From positions 806,001-870,000 of the forward strand of contig CAJVGD010000042.1 of NCBI GenBank assembly GCA_910890315.1: 64,000 bases of DNA, read 5' to 3'. This DNA comes from Serendipita indica DSM 11827. Taxonomy: Eukaryota; Basidiomycota; Agaricomycetes; Sebacinales; Serendipitaceae. This document shows, piece by piece, positions 47,208 to 58,713 of this stretch. Position numbers and translations under genes: made by a program. Each line of letters begins with the position of its first letter. Within the stretch, counting starts at the first letter, position 1. The notes beneath the pieces are model-generated. The model worked only from the letters and a program-made list of their open reading frames with translations. It was not told where the DNA came from and did no database searches.

Positions 47208-49044
47208 TTATTCGTTGCCTGTATTCGGGTGTGTGGGTGGCCCATGATTTGATTGTTGGTTCCCCGGATTCCCACTGAACATCTGCATCATGGCAAATTG
47301 GGGATTCACATAGGCCCCTGGTGCCGGTCCGCCCAGTGCCATGCTTATGTCCAGCCCAGCAGGAGGTCCCTGGTATTGCTGAGACATCATGTACGACCAT
47401 GGTGCTACTCCATTGAAAGACTGCATTGCAGGTTGCTGTGGACTCCCTAAACCCAGTCCGTAGTGCATACTCGCAAACGCTGGATTGTATTCCTCCGCGC
47501 CACCAGCGTACTGGGAATGTGCTACCCGTGGATTGTATGACTGTCCAATATTTCCGTAAGGACCAGCGCTGTTCATCCCTGCACGACCCCGTCCTCGTCC
47601 CCGTCCTCTTCCTCGGGATGACCCACCTCGGAAAGCGGGCCCAGCTGACGATGATTGCGACATCCTGTTGTTTTGAAGCCCCGGGATTCCTACTCCCGAG
47701 TTTGATCCTCCATCTTCCTCGTCATAAGGCAGAAAATCGTTTTCTGGATCTTTGACTTCTGAAAATACAGAGCTGGATCTCGATGCAGATCCACTTCGTT
47801 TTCGTTTTCCGTTGTCACCACCCTTTCTCTTTCGTTTCCATTCTTGCTCAGCCTCGTCGTCACTAAATTCCAGCTCGTCTTCTCCAACTTCCTCGTCGTA
47901 GAAATTGCTCGCGTCATTGCCTTTATGTAACCGAATCTGGCTCGTATACGCAAACGTGCTTCGTGACGGGCAATAAAAGACATAATGCTTAGTTGTCTCC
48001 GAGGATTCCGTCAGTCGTGGAGGAAGGTGTGACGCAGAGGGGAATCGAACAGAGTATAGCGGAGCTGAGAGAGGTCCAAACGTCTCGAATACCTCGAGAA
48101 GAGTGAGCGCCTTCGTACAAGGTTTGCGGGAGACACTCACAAAACCCAAGACTTTGCGGTCCTCGAACACGAGCAAGCTCTCCGTGTCCAGCACTCTATG
48201 CATACCATGTTCTAGACTTTTGACGACCACAACGCTATCGACAACGCTCAACACCTCCCCAATTTGCTCGATTGCTTCTTCCTCTGGAACCTCAGTGATG
48301 GAGGGCATCACCACTTGGGGGACAGTGATCTCGTGAGCAGTAGCAACTAAGTGTTGCTTCCCTTTGTCGTCGTCCATTGAATCGTCGTCGGAATCGTCGT
48401 TCATGAGCCTGGCTACCCCTTGTCGCAATTTCTCATGCCGCTTAGTAGCCCTTTCGTTGTCAATGCCACCCTCTTGCATAGGGCCGGACGAAGAATTATC
48501 GCTGTCGGACGAGTCGTCGGAGCTCTCCGTTTCCGACGACTCCTCGTCGTTAGAAGATTGGGAATCTTCCTCTGAAGAGGATGCTTCTTCTGATTCTTCA
48601 TCTGAAGAAACGGCTTGAAGTCCATGCTTTGCCAAAAGAGAGCTAATTTGTTGAGTGGTACATTTGATATTGGCCGAGTTGTACTCACTTCAGTGAAAGG
48701 GAATCCCCTGGTGTTGTTTGAGACGACGTTGCCACTGTTATGGTCTCTTTAGCGGCTTTTTTGACACCAGGGGTCTCTTCAATGCCAGGAATGTCCCCAT
48801 CTCCTTCCTCTCCTGTACCATTGTCCGAAGGCGACCCAGTTGCTTCTTCATGGTCCCTTTGGCTCGTCGTGACTCTTTGGGTAGTTGTCAGATGAGTTTC
48901 ATCTTCCCCTAACGAGGCCACTGGACCTCACATGGGATCATTCTTGCCAACATCCTTGTTTGCGTTTGGGAGATCCAAATCTTCTGGTCGCAGGGATTCT
49001 GCAATAAGCTTGACGTCCAAAGGGGTATCCGCGCCAGACTCCAT
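47208..49044 (-). CDS. NAF1: H/ACA snoRNP assembly factor Naf1
   Basis: Naf1 binds the Cbf5 complex early in H/ACA snoRNP assembly and is later replaced by Gar1. The start at 49044 gives MESGADTPLDVKLIAESL. A 57-nt intron (48875-48931) removes an in-frame TGA and joins KNDP to IVTTSQRDHE. After a second intron comes an acidic Ser/Glu/Asp-rich block (SSSEEDSQSSNDEESSETES). The Gar1-like beta-barrel follows: EEEAIEQIGEVLSVVDSVVV, VFEDRKVLGFVSV, LLEVFETFGPLSAPLYSVRF, all Naf1 hallmarks. The C-terminus has an acidic patch, KRKRKGG basic stretch, an RGG-like GRGRGRGRGR run and a Gln/Pro/Met-rich tail ending at 47208. About 578 residues. It is divergent from GOS1 (118 bp between starts). Confidence 0.92.
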
Positions 49045-49162
49045 CCTCGCCACTCGGAAAAAAGTATGCAAATATGGGGGAGACCAAACTTGGAAGCCGC
49101 TGCATCCCAAGATAACTTGAACCCTGCCTGGCTATCCTCATAATAACTAAACACGCATTATA

Positions 49163-49973
49163 ATGGCCACATACGAGTCCTTTCGACGTCAAGCAAGGAC
49201 GTTGGAGTCTGTGCTCGATTCCAAGATGGCGACGTATTCCCGCCTTGGAACTAGTCTAGGCGCACACGACATGTCCGACCTTGAATCAGGTTCCAATGAT
49301 CGATGGAGTGACTTGGAAGCAGAGATTGAGGGCCTTTTCGAAAAGGTGCGTGTCACCAACGGCGCTCGCAGGGCGCTTTGACGTGTAATCGATAAAGCTC
49401 ACCGGTTCCTCAGCTCACGGAAACAGTGGAAGAAATGGCTGCATTGCTCAACAATCCCTCGTCTCCTCCGACGCAGAGCATGCTGCATACCGTCCAGCGG
49501 CACCGTGATGTGCTACAAGATTACAAGACGGATTACAGAAGAACTAAGACGAACCTACAACACGCCTTTGATCGTGCAAACTTGCTGAACAACGTCCGAA
49601 GCGATATTGAATCTTACAAGACGGCACACTCGAGTACAACAGACGCGTTGCTCGCAGAAAGAAATCGTATTGATAGTTCGCATCGAATGACTGACGACAT
49701 TCTGGCCCAAGCGTATGAAACCCGAGCAGAGTTTGGGCGACAACGAGCGTCAATCGCCGGAATCAACGCTAGGATGGGAAATGTAATATGTATGTCAAGT
49801 TGAGGCAGCTCTCATTTCCCAGTATTGACGTTCCCTTCTCTCTCTCAGCTTCTATGCCCGGTATCGACAGTCTGCTTGGGATGATTCGCACGCGCCGTCG
49901 ACGAGATGCGGTCATTATGGGTGTAGTCTTTGGAATTGGTCTTGTTGTGATCCTGAGGTATCACTGGGGGTGA
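49163..49973 (+). CDS. GOS1: Golgi Qb-SNARE Gos1 (GOS28)
   Basis: Acts in ER-Golgi and intra-Golgi fusion with Sed5, Ykt6 and Sft1. The start at 49163 gives MATYESFRRQARTLESVLDS, a match to the N-terminal Habc helix of Gos1 proteins. The second exon continues with VQRHRDVLQDYKTDYRRTKT and LLAERNRIDSSHRMTDDIL, the beginning of the SNARE helix, followed by QAYETRAEFGRQRASI with the central glutamine and the GINARMGNV layers. The last exon gives SMPGIDSLLGMIRTRRRRDA and a C-terminal membrane anchor (VIMGVVFGIGLVVILRYHWG). Two short introns, about 228 residues, the normal size. Confidence 0.93.
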
Positions 49974-50161
49974 ACGTATCAAGGCGGCTGGCACCTCTTG
50001 CACGAGAGCGTTTGTCGGGCTCGACGATATAGAGCACGAGAGTTATGCATATAGGATATTTATTGCTTAATACAGTGTTATTTGATGTTGCAGTATCCAC
50101 CGAACTGGGTGGCTACGTTCCTCGACCTGACCGCCTGAGTTTGGATCTGTCCGGTCAGACG

Positions 50162-53100
50162 ATGAATGTTCATGGGGTTGCCTATGCGCCTCAACAAGCA
50201 CCTCCGGCTGCGTTTTATAACGCTCAGAATAAGGGGACTCTCCAGCCCGGCCAGGTTATCCAAATCCAGTCGCTAACAGTCACCGTCGAGCGGTTTTTGA
50301 GCCAGGGTGCGCGATAATCTGCACAATCTGCGGTATACGCGCTAAAATATGCTCGGAATGCTCACATCAGGCGGCTTTGCGCATGTTTACCTCGTCAAGA
50401 GTGCAACACCCGTCAATGGCACCCAGCACCATGTCCTTAAAAGAATGCTCGTCGCTGATCATGTAATGCTACAAGATGTCAAGAAAGAAGTTGATATCAT
50501 GGTATGTTGGTCTGCTGGTCAAACGCGCTGCCACTGGCTCACAGGCCCCGATCCTTGCCCATCCAGAGGATTCTCAGAGGACATCCGAACATTGTCAACC
50601 TCATTGATTCAGCATGGAATCAACTACCAGATGGCCGTTTCGAGGTGTTCATTCTTATGGAATTTTGTGCAGGCGAGTTTCCCTCTTGCTAATTTCTTCC
50701 CTCGGACGGATACCTCAACCCTTGATACATTACTCCTGATTTACGGATCATTAACCGTGATAAACTACGCAGGAGGCGGAATTATCGACATGATGAATCG
50801 AAGACTTCGGGAGAGACTCACCGAGGGCGAAATTCTGCAAATTTTTGTCGATGTGTGCGAAGGTGTAGCTGCGATGCATAATTTACAACCCCCGCTCCTC
50901 CATCGGGATCTAAAGGCACGCAGACAGCTCGGGGTTGGCCTCTTCTGACACATCAGCAGGTCGAAAACATTCTCCAAGCCAACGAAACGAGCTTCAAGTT
51001 GTGCGACTTCGGTTCAGCGACGTCTGTGACCAAAGCACCGACTACTGCCGCCGAAATGCGCGCCTTGGAGTACGACCTAAATCGGCACACGACGCTACAG
51101 TATAGAGCCCCGGAAATGGTAGATCCTCAGTTGCGACGGCCGATTGATGAAAAGTCGGGTAAGTAGGTCTCTTCAAAGGAGAGTGGAATCCTGATTGCCT
51201 GCAGATGTTTGGGCACTCGGAGTGCTACTTTACAAGCTCTGCTACTATACCACACCATTCGAAGAGCACGGCCCTCTTGCGATCCTCAATGTACAATATA
51301 AGCTTCCCCCGTACCCTGTTTACTCTTCCGGCATGATTTCTTTGATCAGTATGTCTCCTTGTACATTCATTGCTCACGAATCTCACCGACTTTCTCAGCG
51401 TCTATACTCAGAGAGTACGGAACCCAACGACCCAGTGTATTCGAGATCCTGGACACCGTACATCGTATGAGAGGAACGAAATCACGATACAGATATGTAA
51501 GTATGACCTATGTGGGATGCCTTTGGGTCTTACTTCCTCTAGGCACCACGACCTGTAGCGGCTCAATCACCTATCCCGAAGTCTCCGGACGACATTGTAT
51601 CCTTCCGAGTATCCCAAACCCAGAAGGACCTCAAGTCGCCTCTGGTTTCATCCGCCGCCCAAATTCGACAAGGGGTTATGGAGGCAATCGCCCCTATGCG
51701 CCGTGGACGTCCTAACGCCCTAACATCAAACACACCAGCAGGTGGAATGTATGCCGACGATCTCGATCTCCCTACGCCAAGAAATGCGCATTTCAAAAGC
51801 GCGACCACATCTGAGAAGTGGAATCCACCAGCTCGAGAGGCGCCGGCAGTCCTGGGAGGGAGCAATCGGACTGTTCACCAACGCCTGCAAAGTCAAGAAT
51901 GGATTCCATCACGGGCGACCAAGGAACCCAGTAAACCGCAGGCGTCTCCGTGGGATGGGCTTGGAAGCTTGGACGCGACTGAGAAGGCCCAAGCGGCTCA
52001 GGCAGGTGGCTTTGGAGATTCTTTTGACCCCGCTATCATGGCAGCAAGGCGGAATCTCCAAAATATAGCCGCTACAAGCCCTCCAGCCTCTAGTTCTTCT
52101 GGATCAACAACACAGCAGCCATCGCCATTCCAACCGATTACATCGCCTCCTGCATCAGGCACCCAGCAATCTCGCTTCACTATGCCTACACCGAGCCGCC
52201 TGCTCCAGGCACCCCGACCGCCGATGCAAACAAAGCCCAAGGACTCTTTCGATGATATCCCAAATCTATCAATGTCAGCGCCTACAGCATCCATTCTACG
52301 CCCTTCGAGTAATGCTTCGACGCAGAATGGTTTGGTGTCCGCCTTCTCTCGACCGTCCACTGCTGCTGAATCAATCGCTTCAACGGGGACAGGACTTTCC
52401 TCTGCAGCTGTTGTTGAAGGATCTGCCGCACTATCTGCCGCGGAGCGATTTCCTTCAATCGAACAACTAGAATTTGGAGGTCGAGAAAAACCTGCGCCTC
52501 CCGTTGGGCCGCGTGCTCCTTCTCCGATCAAGCCAAGTATGTATTCGCAAAACCGACCTCCGGCATACTCTCAGCTCTCGAGGATGAGCTACACTGGAGG
52601 CTTGGCATTGGACCACGATATCATCACACCTCCAGCGGGTGCACCAGTGAGCGGTGTTCGATCGCAGCAAGTGACTGGGACGGCCATGAAAGGAGCAAAT
52701 GTTGCGACGCCAAGTGCAGCTGCCTCAAATACCCAAACCAATGCGAACCCTCCACCCACATCCAAGCCGCCTGCATTTTCGCATACTCCTGCAACACCCA
52801 CCAAGTTCCCTCCAACGGAGCGACCACCAAGTCGCTTCCCGACAGCGGAGAGACCAATAGCTCCAGGAAGAAAGGGAGTATTGGCACGAAGACGGCAAGC
52901 ATCCATGGAAATCAAAGCTGAGCCTTCACCACTGGCTCGTGCTCCTCAAGAGCAAGATCTCTTGGGCCAGAGCCTCCTTTCCATCAACCAGCCTCTGGTC
53001 ACCCAACGAACTCCATCTCCTTCCGCTGTTCCTCAGCGAGACTGGCTCATGGACGAAGACATTGTGCTAAACAACATCCCAAAGGCGTCGACTGGCTCGC

Positions 53101-55079
53101 TCCAACCGCGGTTACCAACGCCAGAGCCATCTTTTGTAGATCCCAACAAGGCAAAACGCGCCACCATGGGGACCGCGTTGATATCGAACGGACGAGTACC
53201 ACCTGGGGCGCCTCCTGGTATGGAGACTATATTGGCGAACTGGCAACGAGGGGGCATAACCAATCCTTCCACCTATCAACCTGCGAACATGCAGCCCACA
53301 TCATCATCCTCATCAACGTCTGGAGTGGCATTGCCTGGGCTTGTAGGGAAACCAGGTGGAGATCCTCGACCACCTTTAACGAGGATGAGGTCCAATACAG
53401 CCTCCCGGATAATGCCTGGAGAACAATCTCCTCCACTTCTTCCATCTCGCATGACAACACAACAACAACAGCAGCAGCAGCCACAGCAGCGTCGTCTACC
53501 ATCCCCACAGCCGGAAAATAGGCCGACACTGACAGAGAATTGGAGTCCTGTCGATCAGCAGTTTCCACCTCGGGCTAAGAGTACCTTTGGGGAAACACAG
53601 ACAGGTGCGGACTCGAGCGGCAATGAGGATGGTCCAGAGGACGTAGAGTCTACGACACTACGGCAGATGCGAGCCAGGGTTCACATAAGGGATTCAGAAG
53701 CCGCTTCATCGAATCAAAAAGCACAGGAAGTCGAGACGCAACGACAGCACCAAGCTCGTCAAGGCTCGGTGCACGATCTGATCGATGTATGGAGCACAAA
53801 CTCTAGAGCCACAGGAAGCTCCGGAAAGGAAAGCTTGTCCCAGCAACTCGAACACCAGAGGCTGCCCTCTAGAGATCTGATGAGCTTCCAAGAGCCTGTA
53901 CAAAGCACTAATATGACGAACCAGCAGGCTGCCGCTGCTGCAATGAGCCGGGCGATGCAATTATTTCCTCCTCTCGAGTCTCTGGACCGAAGACAATCTC
54001 CCGCTTCTGCAAGTGGCTCGGAGAAGGATGTAGATGCAGCTCGGCCACAGCCTCAGAAGCGTAACTCTGGGCCAAAAGTGCGACCCGCACAGTTGCCTTT
54101 TGAGCGTGCACGCCCGCAATCCTTGTTCATCGCTCCCGCTCCTTCGTCAGCACCCCTTCATCATATGCGAAATTCCCCCCAGGACTCGCTTCCTGTGCCA
54201 AGCCCCAGTAGTTCTAGTCCATTCGACCGCCAACGCAGCGGTAGGCGAGGGTCTATCTCCGACATGGTATCAAAATACGAAGCACTTTCGGTGGTATCAT
54301 CCGGCTCTGGGTATACGGCGTCCAATGAAAGTGGTCCTATGAGCCCGCGACCAAAGCCACCTGTTGGAGCCAAACCGGCGCCTTTGCGTCCAGGAGGCGT
54401 ACCCCCGAGTGCGTCTTCATCTCCTGTCGCCCGCAAATTGCCCGTGCTGAAGACCCCTACAGCAAATGTGGCATCTCCTGGGAACGCTTTTCTTCCTCCT
54501 ATCGATCCTGTGGCGTTACACCAACAGCAACAGCAGCATAGAGAACCGAAGATGAGTGCGCCTGTCAAGATGCGGACCTCGCCCCTGCTGTTCAAACCGG
54601 CGGAGTTCCCTAATGAGCCAACTCAGCCGCCATACTCAAACTATGCGAAGGAAAGAGAATCCCCTGTCGAATCTCAAAGAGCAGGTGGCAGCGTTAGTGG
54701 TCTCTCAAGCAATTTCAACTATTCGAGCACCCACGGGACCAACTTGCAGCCTCCTGTCACGGCAGAGCGCGATCGTAGCGGTTCGCCTGCTTCACAAACT
54801 GGAACGGTTTCGGATGCAAACGATGATATTCTGCTTGTCTCGCCTCGGCCACGCCAAACGCCACAACAGTCCTTTTCCGATAATCGTTCGCAATTGTCGG
54901 TCTCTCAGCTACAACGTGAAAAGAGTCCACCACCCCCAAGTGAATCGCCGGAGCAGGTATACAAGGGTGTAGGAGGGCTAATCGACAAGTGGCAGAAAAT
55001 GTCAGAGGAAGGTGAGGGCAAAGCGAGAGTAGGCATCCGGCCTGGTGGACCGCGCCAGCAGCGCAAGGGAAACACATAA
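50162..55079 (+). CDS. Actin/endocytosis-regulating serine/threonine kinase, Ark1/Prk1/Akl1 (NAK) family
   Basis: NAK kinases phosphorylate endocytic coat proteins and regulate cortical actin. The start at 50162 ([20 protein letters not shown]) leads to VERFLSQG and, after an intron, [11 protein letters not shown] (glycine-loop). Spliced exons give VLKRML (ATP-binding Lys), [39 protein letters not shown] (DFG) and [11 protein letters not shown], the NAK activation segment, then [20 protein letters not shown]. From 51678 a single exon of more than 1100 codons encodes a Pro/Ser/Gln-rich disordered tail with a polyQ run near 53455, ending [18 protein letters not shown], a C-terminal block seen in fungal Akl1-type kinases. 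Total about 1500 residues. Which paralogue it represents is not clear. Confidence 0.88.
53452..53490 (+). repeat. CAA/CAG trinucleotide run encoding polyglutamine
   Basis: An interrupted CAA/CAG tract inside the disordered tail of the NAK-family kinase encodes about ten glutamines. A weaker CAA/CAG cluster recurs near 54520. Such runs are prone to length change between strains. Confidence 0.8.
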
Positions 55080-55264
55080 TTGACTGTCTGATCTGACTTG
55101 TTTCTGATCTGTGCTTCATGGGGGGTCTGTACTTTGCTATCTTTCTGCAACTTGTCCACTATTAATTGTCCATCTTGCCTCCTACCATTGCGGAAGGCGG
55201 ACTGGCACGCCGTCTCCGGTCGTAGTCTGCAATCTGAACACCTTGAATCTACTCTTTACCTTGG

Positions 55265-56778
55265 ATGGCAACTGACTATTGGGCATCCTCGCACAAGTAT
55301 GTCAGTGCTTGAGCCCTAGATTGTCAGCACTGACGCCTTGCAACTCGTTGACACCTCCAGCAAGAAATGGGTCGTGGATAGACTAGCTTTATTCACATCA
55401 CGCGCAGAGGACCTGCGGTTCACGACGCCAGAACACCTGGCATTCTTGCACATCTTCTTTGCCAACTGTTAGTAGCTATAGCTGGCTTATACAGAAAAAA
55501 CTGACGAGAATGCGATATACAAACAAACGATGGTAGTGATATTCAAGATTGGCAAGCGGCTACATTTCCGTCAGCGAGTGATCGCCACGGCCACCGTGTT
55601 CTTCCGCAGATTCTATCTCAAGAATCACTTGTGTGATACGGAACCCTATATTGTGCTCGTCGCATGCTGCTATCTTGCGGGCAAGGCGGAGGAGCTACCC
55701 GCGCATATCAAAAACGTTATAAACATTGCCAACACTGTATTTGGTATGGAGATTTGGCAAATTTCCCGTGTTCTGACATTGACGATAGGCCCATAGGTGA
55801 ACTAGGAGTATGGCCCGCGCCGCTAGATAACCACCGGCTGGCGGAGATGGAGTTCTATCTGGTTGACGAACTTGAGTGTGATCTCACCGTCTTTCATCCA
55901 TACAGGTCACTTCTGGCTTTATGCGGGAAGGAGACTGATGAGGCGGGCATGGGCGGTCCTGGACACACTGGGCAAGAAACTGCTCCAGATCTCGGTGTCG
56001 GTGTCATTTCTGGGGAAAGGTACTGGGGTACTGGTGCTGGAAAGCTGCTATTGGATGACCGTACCCTTCAACTGGCTTGGTACGTGAGGATGCAAGACCA
56101 ATCGATCGGCTAACGTCACATAGGCTTATAATTAATGACACATATCGAACCGATGTCTGCCTTCTATACCCACCGTTCTTGATCGCAATCGCTGCTATTT
56201 ATCTCTCTCTGGTGAACCATGACCGCATTTCCAAGGCCCATGGCTCTCCGGACGACCCGCAGACGCAGGATGCCAGCGACCAACTACAGATATCAGCCTC
56301 AACTCCAATGGTCACAAGCCCCTCGCTTGTAGCTTCGACCCCCAAAGCTCCGACGGCCCCTTTAGGACCAGACCCTATTACTTTCCTCGCCAATCTCAAC
56401 GTATCGATGGCTACTGTTGCAGCAATCGCACAAGAGATGTTGTCATTTTACACACTCTCTGCGAGATACGTGGACGACTCTGGAAATGGAGGCGCTAATG
56501 CTGCACAACGCCAGCGATCAACAGATAACGATGTGCAGATGAGCGACGGAACCAGCGAGAGTACTATTGGAGAGAAGGTGCGAGCACGGCAGCTAGTAGA
56601 AGTGCTTCGACGTATGCGGACTGAGAAGGAAAGGGAGAGTGAAGGCGCATCGATAAATTCGGTCGGACCTCTCATGTCTCCAACAGCCACTGTTGGAGTG
56701 CAGGGCAAGACTGGAGGTGCTGGAAGAGGAGGTCAGCCAGTAAACAAGAGGCTCGAAAGAGCACAAGCTGTAGGCTAG
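55265..56778 (+). CDS. SSN8: Cyclin C (Ssn8/Srb11), Mediator CDK8-module cyclin
   Basis: Partner of CDK8/Srb10 in the Mediator kinase module. The start at 55265 gives MATDYWASSH, intron, NKKWVVDR, the typical N-terminus of cyclin C. The cyclin box contains VVIFKIGKRLHFRQRVIATA and TVFFRRFYLKNHLCDTEPY, then VACCYLAGKAEELPAHIKNV. The next exon carries NHRLAEMEFYLVDELECDL and TVFHPYRSLL, the cyclin-C specific block. A long insert (KETDEAGMGGPGHTGQETAP) is followed by RTDVCLLYPPFLIAIAAIYL. A disordered Ser/Thr/Pro tail of about 150 residues is longer than in yeast. About five introns, roughly 410 residues. The same-strand gap to the kinase is 185 bp. With cyclin H at 27 kb, both CTD-kinase cyclins lie in one window. 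Confidence 0.9.
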
Positions 56779-56927
56779 AAATATGCTATTCCAAATCGTG
56801 TTTACAATTGTATCCGCTTGAGAAGGAGAAAGTCCGGTGACCAAAGTTTCGCCACTTGGAACTTGGCCATCTCGACGCCCGAGGCAGCGCGCGTCCATCG
56901 TGCTTATAACGGAACCTTTCCACTCAT

Positions 56928-57379
56928 ATGCGCGTAATAGTTCAGGAATATCACGCAGTAGCTCAATGGCGATGGAAGATTGAGGGCAGGGATGAGACGG
57001 GCGATGAAGACGACGAGGATGAAGTATGCGGCATTTGCAGAATTGCCTATGATGGATGTTGTCCAGATTGCAAGTTTCCTGGAGACGATTGTCCGCTTGG
57101 TACGTGCATAAGAGCTCTTATTTCTCCGCCTAGATGACAAATTGACGGACATTCAAAGTTTGTGGAAAGTGCACGCATGTTTTTCATATGCATTGCATCG
57201 AAAAATGGATTGCAACACCTTCTAGCAATCGCCAGTGTCCCATGGATAGGAGAGTCTGGGGTGCGCCTGGCATCAGAGCTCGAGGAAAGTAGCTGACTCA
57301 CTTTTATACAGTAAATGCAGGTGAAGCAGATCCAGTAGAGCCAGAGCAACCAGCACAAGAGCCATCCATGGACGCATAG
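56928..57379 (+). CDS. APC11: Anaphase-promoting complex RING subunit Apc11
   Basis: Apc11 recruits the E2 to the APC/C. The start at 56928 gives MRVIVQEYHAVAQWRWKIEG, the family's beta-strand that pairs with the Apc2 cullin. An acidic insert (RDETGDEDDEDE) precedes the RING-H2: CGICRIAYDGCCPDC, then intron, VCGKCTHVFHMHCIEKWI and SSNRQCPMDRRVW, retaining the Apc11-specific extra zinc-binding cysteines and the Trp. A last intron adds a short acidic tail (NAGEADPVEPEQPAQEPS) to TAG at 57379. About 117 residues, slightly longer than the usual 84-165 range's lower end. It ends only 56 bp before the TSF1 start on the same strand, which suggests a shared or read-through transcript. Confidence 0.93.
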
Positions 57380-57435
57380 CATCTTCTTGTAACTTGCCAT
57401 CCAACCACGACTGACCTTTTCGACCCGTTGCCACC

Positions 57436-58637
57436 ATGCAATCCCAACTCGTCAAATCTTTGAGCCTTTCGAGATGTAGACGGATAAATTCAGCGGGTTT
57501 TAAACGCGCTGGACCTTCCGTAACGCAACGACTAAATTCTACATCGGCACCCAAAACGAAGCCATCACCTGCGCTTGTACAGCAATTGCGCAAGGAAACG
57601 AGCTGCTCGATCCAAAAGGCAATTCAAGCCCTTTCGACGACGTCGAACGACTACCAAAAAGCAGTCGAATGGATCCAAGCTGACCTTGCGCAGGCTGGCC
57701 AAAAAGCAGCAACCAAACTTTCTTCGCGAACAACAAGCTCTGGACTCGTCGCACTGTCATCTCTTTCAAATGGTTTGGGTGTCGAGCGAATAGGCAATGT
57801 GGGCATCCCCCTAAGGGTCGGTGTCGTTGAAGTAGGATGTGAGACGGACTTCGTGGCACGGAGTAGTGTCTTCGAAAAGCTCTGTCGGGATCTTGCATGG
57901 TCTATAGGATTCTACGCCGACGAGGGCGGCGTCGGACCCTCGCGACAGTACATCCAAACTGTAGATGTCCAATCCATCTTGGAGGCACCAATGGTGTCCG
58001 AGCCGAGTGGAGCCGGGGAGGAATCGGCAGAGTCATCTGCGCGCCAATTCGAGGCGACATCACCCGCTATTTCGATCCAAACGGCCATTACGAATACCAT
58101 TACACTCGTCGGAGAGAGATCACACTTAAACGGGCTGCTTCTGTCACAGCACTCCCGCTCCCACTCGAATCGACTTCCACTCTTTCAGCTGGCATGTACG
58201 CACACAACTCTACTGCACCAAAGGAGGCACGAGGTCTCAGTGGGACGATTGGAGGTGTCGCCCTGTTAAGACTCAAAGCCGACAACCTTCGTGGCCTTAT
58301 CCTACCAGAGACCCAAGGCGGACACGGTACTGAATGGAGAGCAGAGTATCGTGGACTAGAGCGTGCGATTGCTCGGCAGTTGGTTGGGTTCGAGACAAAC
58401 GGCTTGCGGGCGAAGGAAGGAGAGAATGGACCTGTAGATGACGGCCCAGCACCCTTGTACAGCCAGCCGTTCCATACCTATGGACCTCTCGCCGCTCGCA
58501 TCGCGAGATATCAAAATCTAAATCTCGACACAGTTGGAGGTGCGTTAGATGCATGGGGTCCCGCGAGTGGCATGGAGCAGGGCTCAGTAGAGGTATTGGA
58601 ATATCTCAAGTGGAAAGTGGGGGAGGAGACGCCATGA
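57436..58637 (+). CDS. TSF1: Mitochondrial translation elongation factor EF-Ts, with an apparent one-base frameshift
   Basis: EF-Ts recycles EF-Tu by GDP/GTP exchange in mitochondria. The start at 57436 sits in a good context (ccaccATGc) and opens an Arg/Ser-rich presequence (SLSLSRCRRINSAGFKRAG). The UBA-like N-domain follows: LVQQLRKETSCSIQKAIQAL, YQKAVEWIQADLAQAGQKAA. The core has GVVEVGCETDFVARS, with the conserved ETDFVAR. At about 58105-58118 the frame TNTITLVGE must continue as ITLKRAASV, which lies in another frame; one base appears missing. Beyond it the second core lobe (LPETQGGHGTEWRAEYRGLE, VLEYLKWKVGEETP) runs open to 58637. The whole span is intronless and 1202 nt, one short of a multiple of three. 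Taken literally, the protein would end at 58269 and lose the C-terminal half of the core. Confidence 0.88.
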
Positions 58638-58713
58638 GGGAGTCGAAGCTACTTTATTTCTCGAGTTAATTGATCACCACTTATTCCACCGACGTTGCTC
58701 AGAGAAGGTTTGA

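Noticed and set aside
48044-48056. GAATCGAAC string resembling the complement of a tRNA B box
   Set aside because: It lies in the Naf1 coding exon and no cloverleaf or A box is in reach.
52467-54595. Several antisense frames of 80-145 codons within the kinase tail
   Set aside because: They mirror the Pro/Ser/Gly-rich repeats of the sense exon and have no motif or splice logic of their own.
58269-58637. Separate gene for the C-terminal half of EF-Ts
   Set aside because: The segment continues the EF-Ts core domain directly and has no own start or promoter; a single missing base explains the frame change better.
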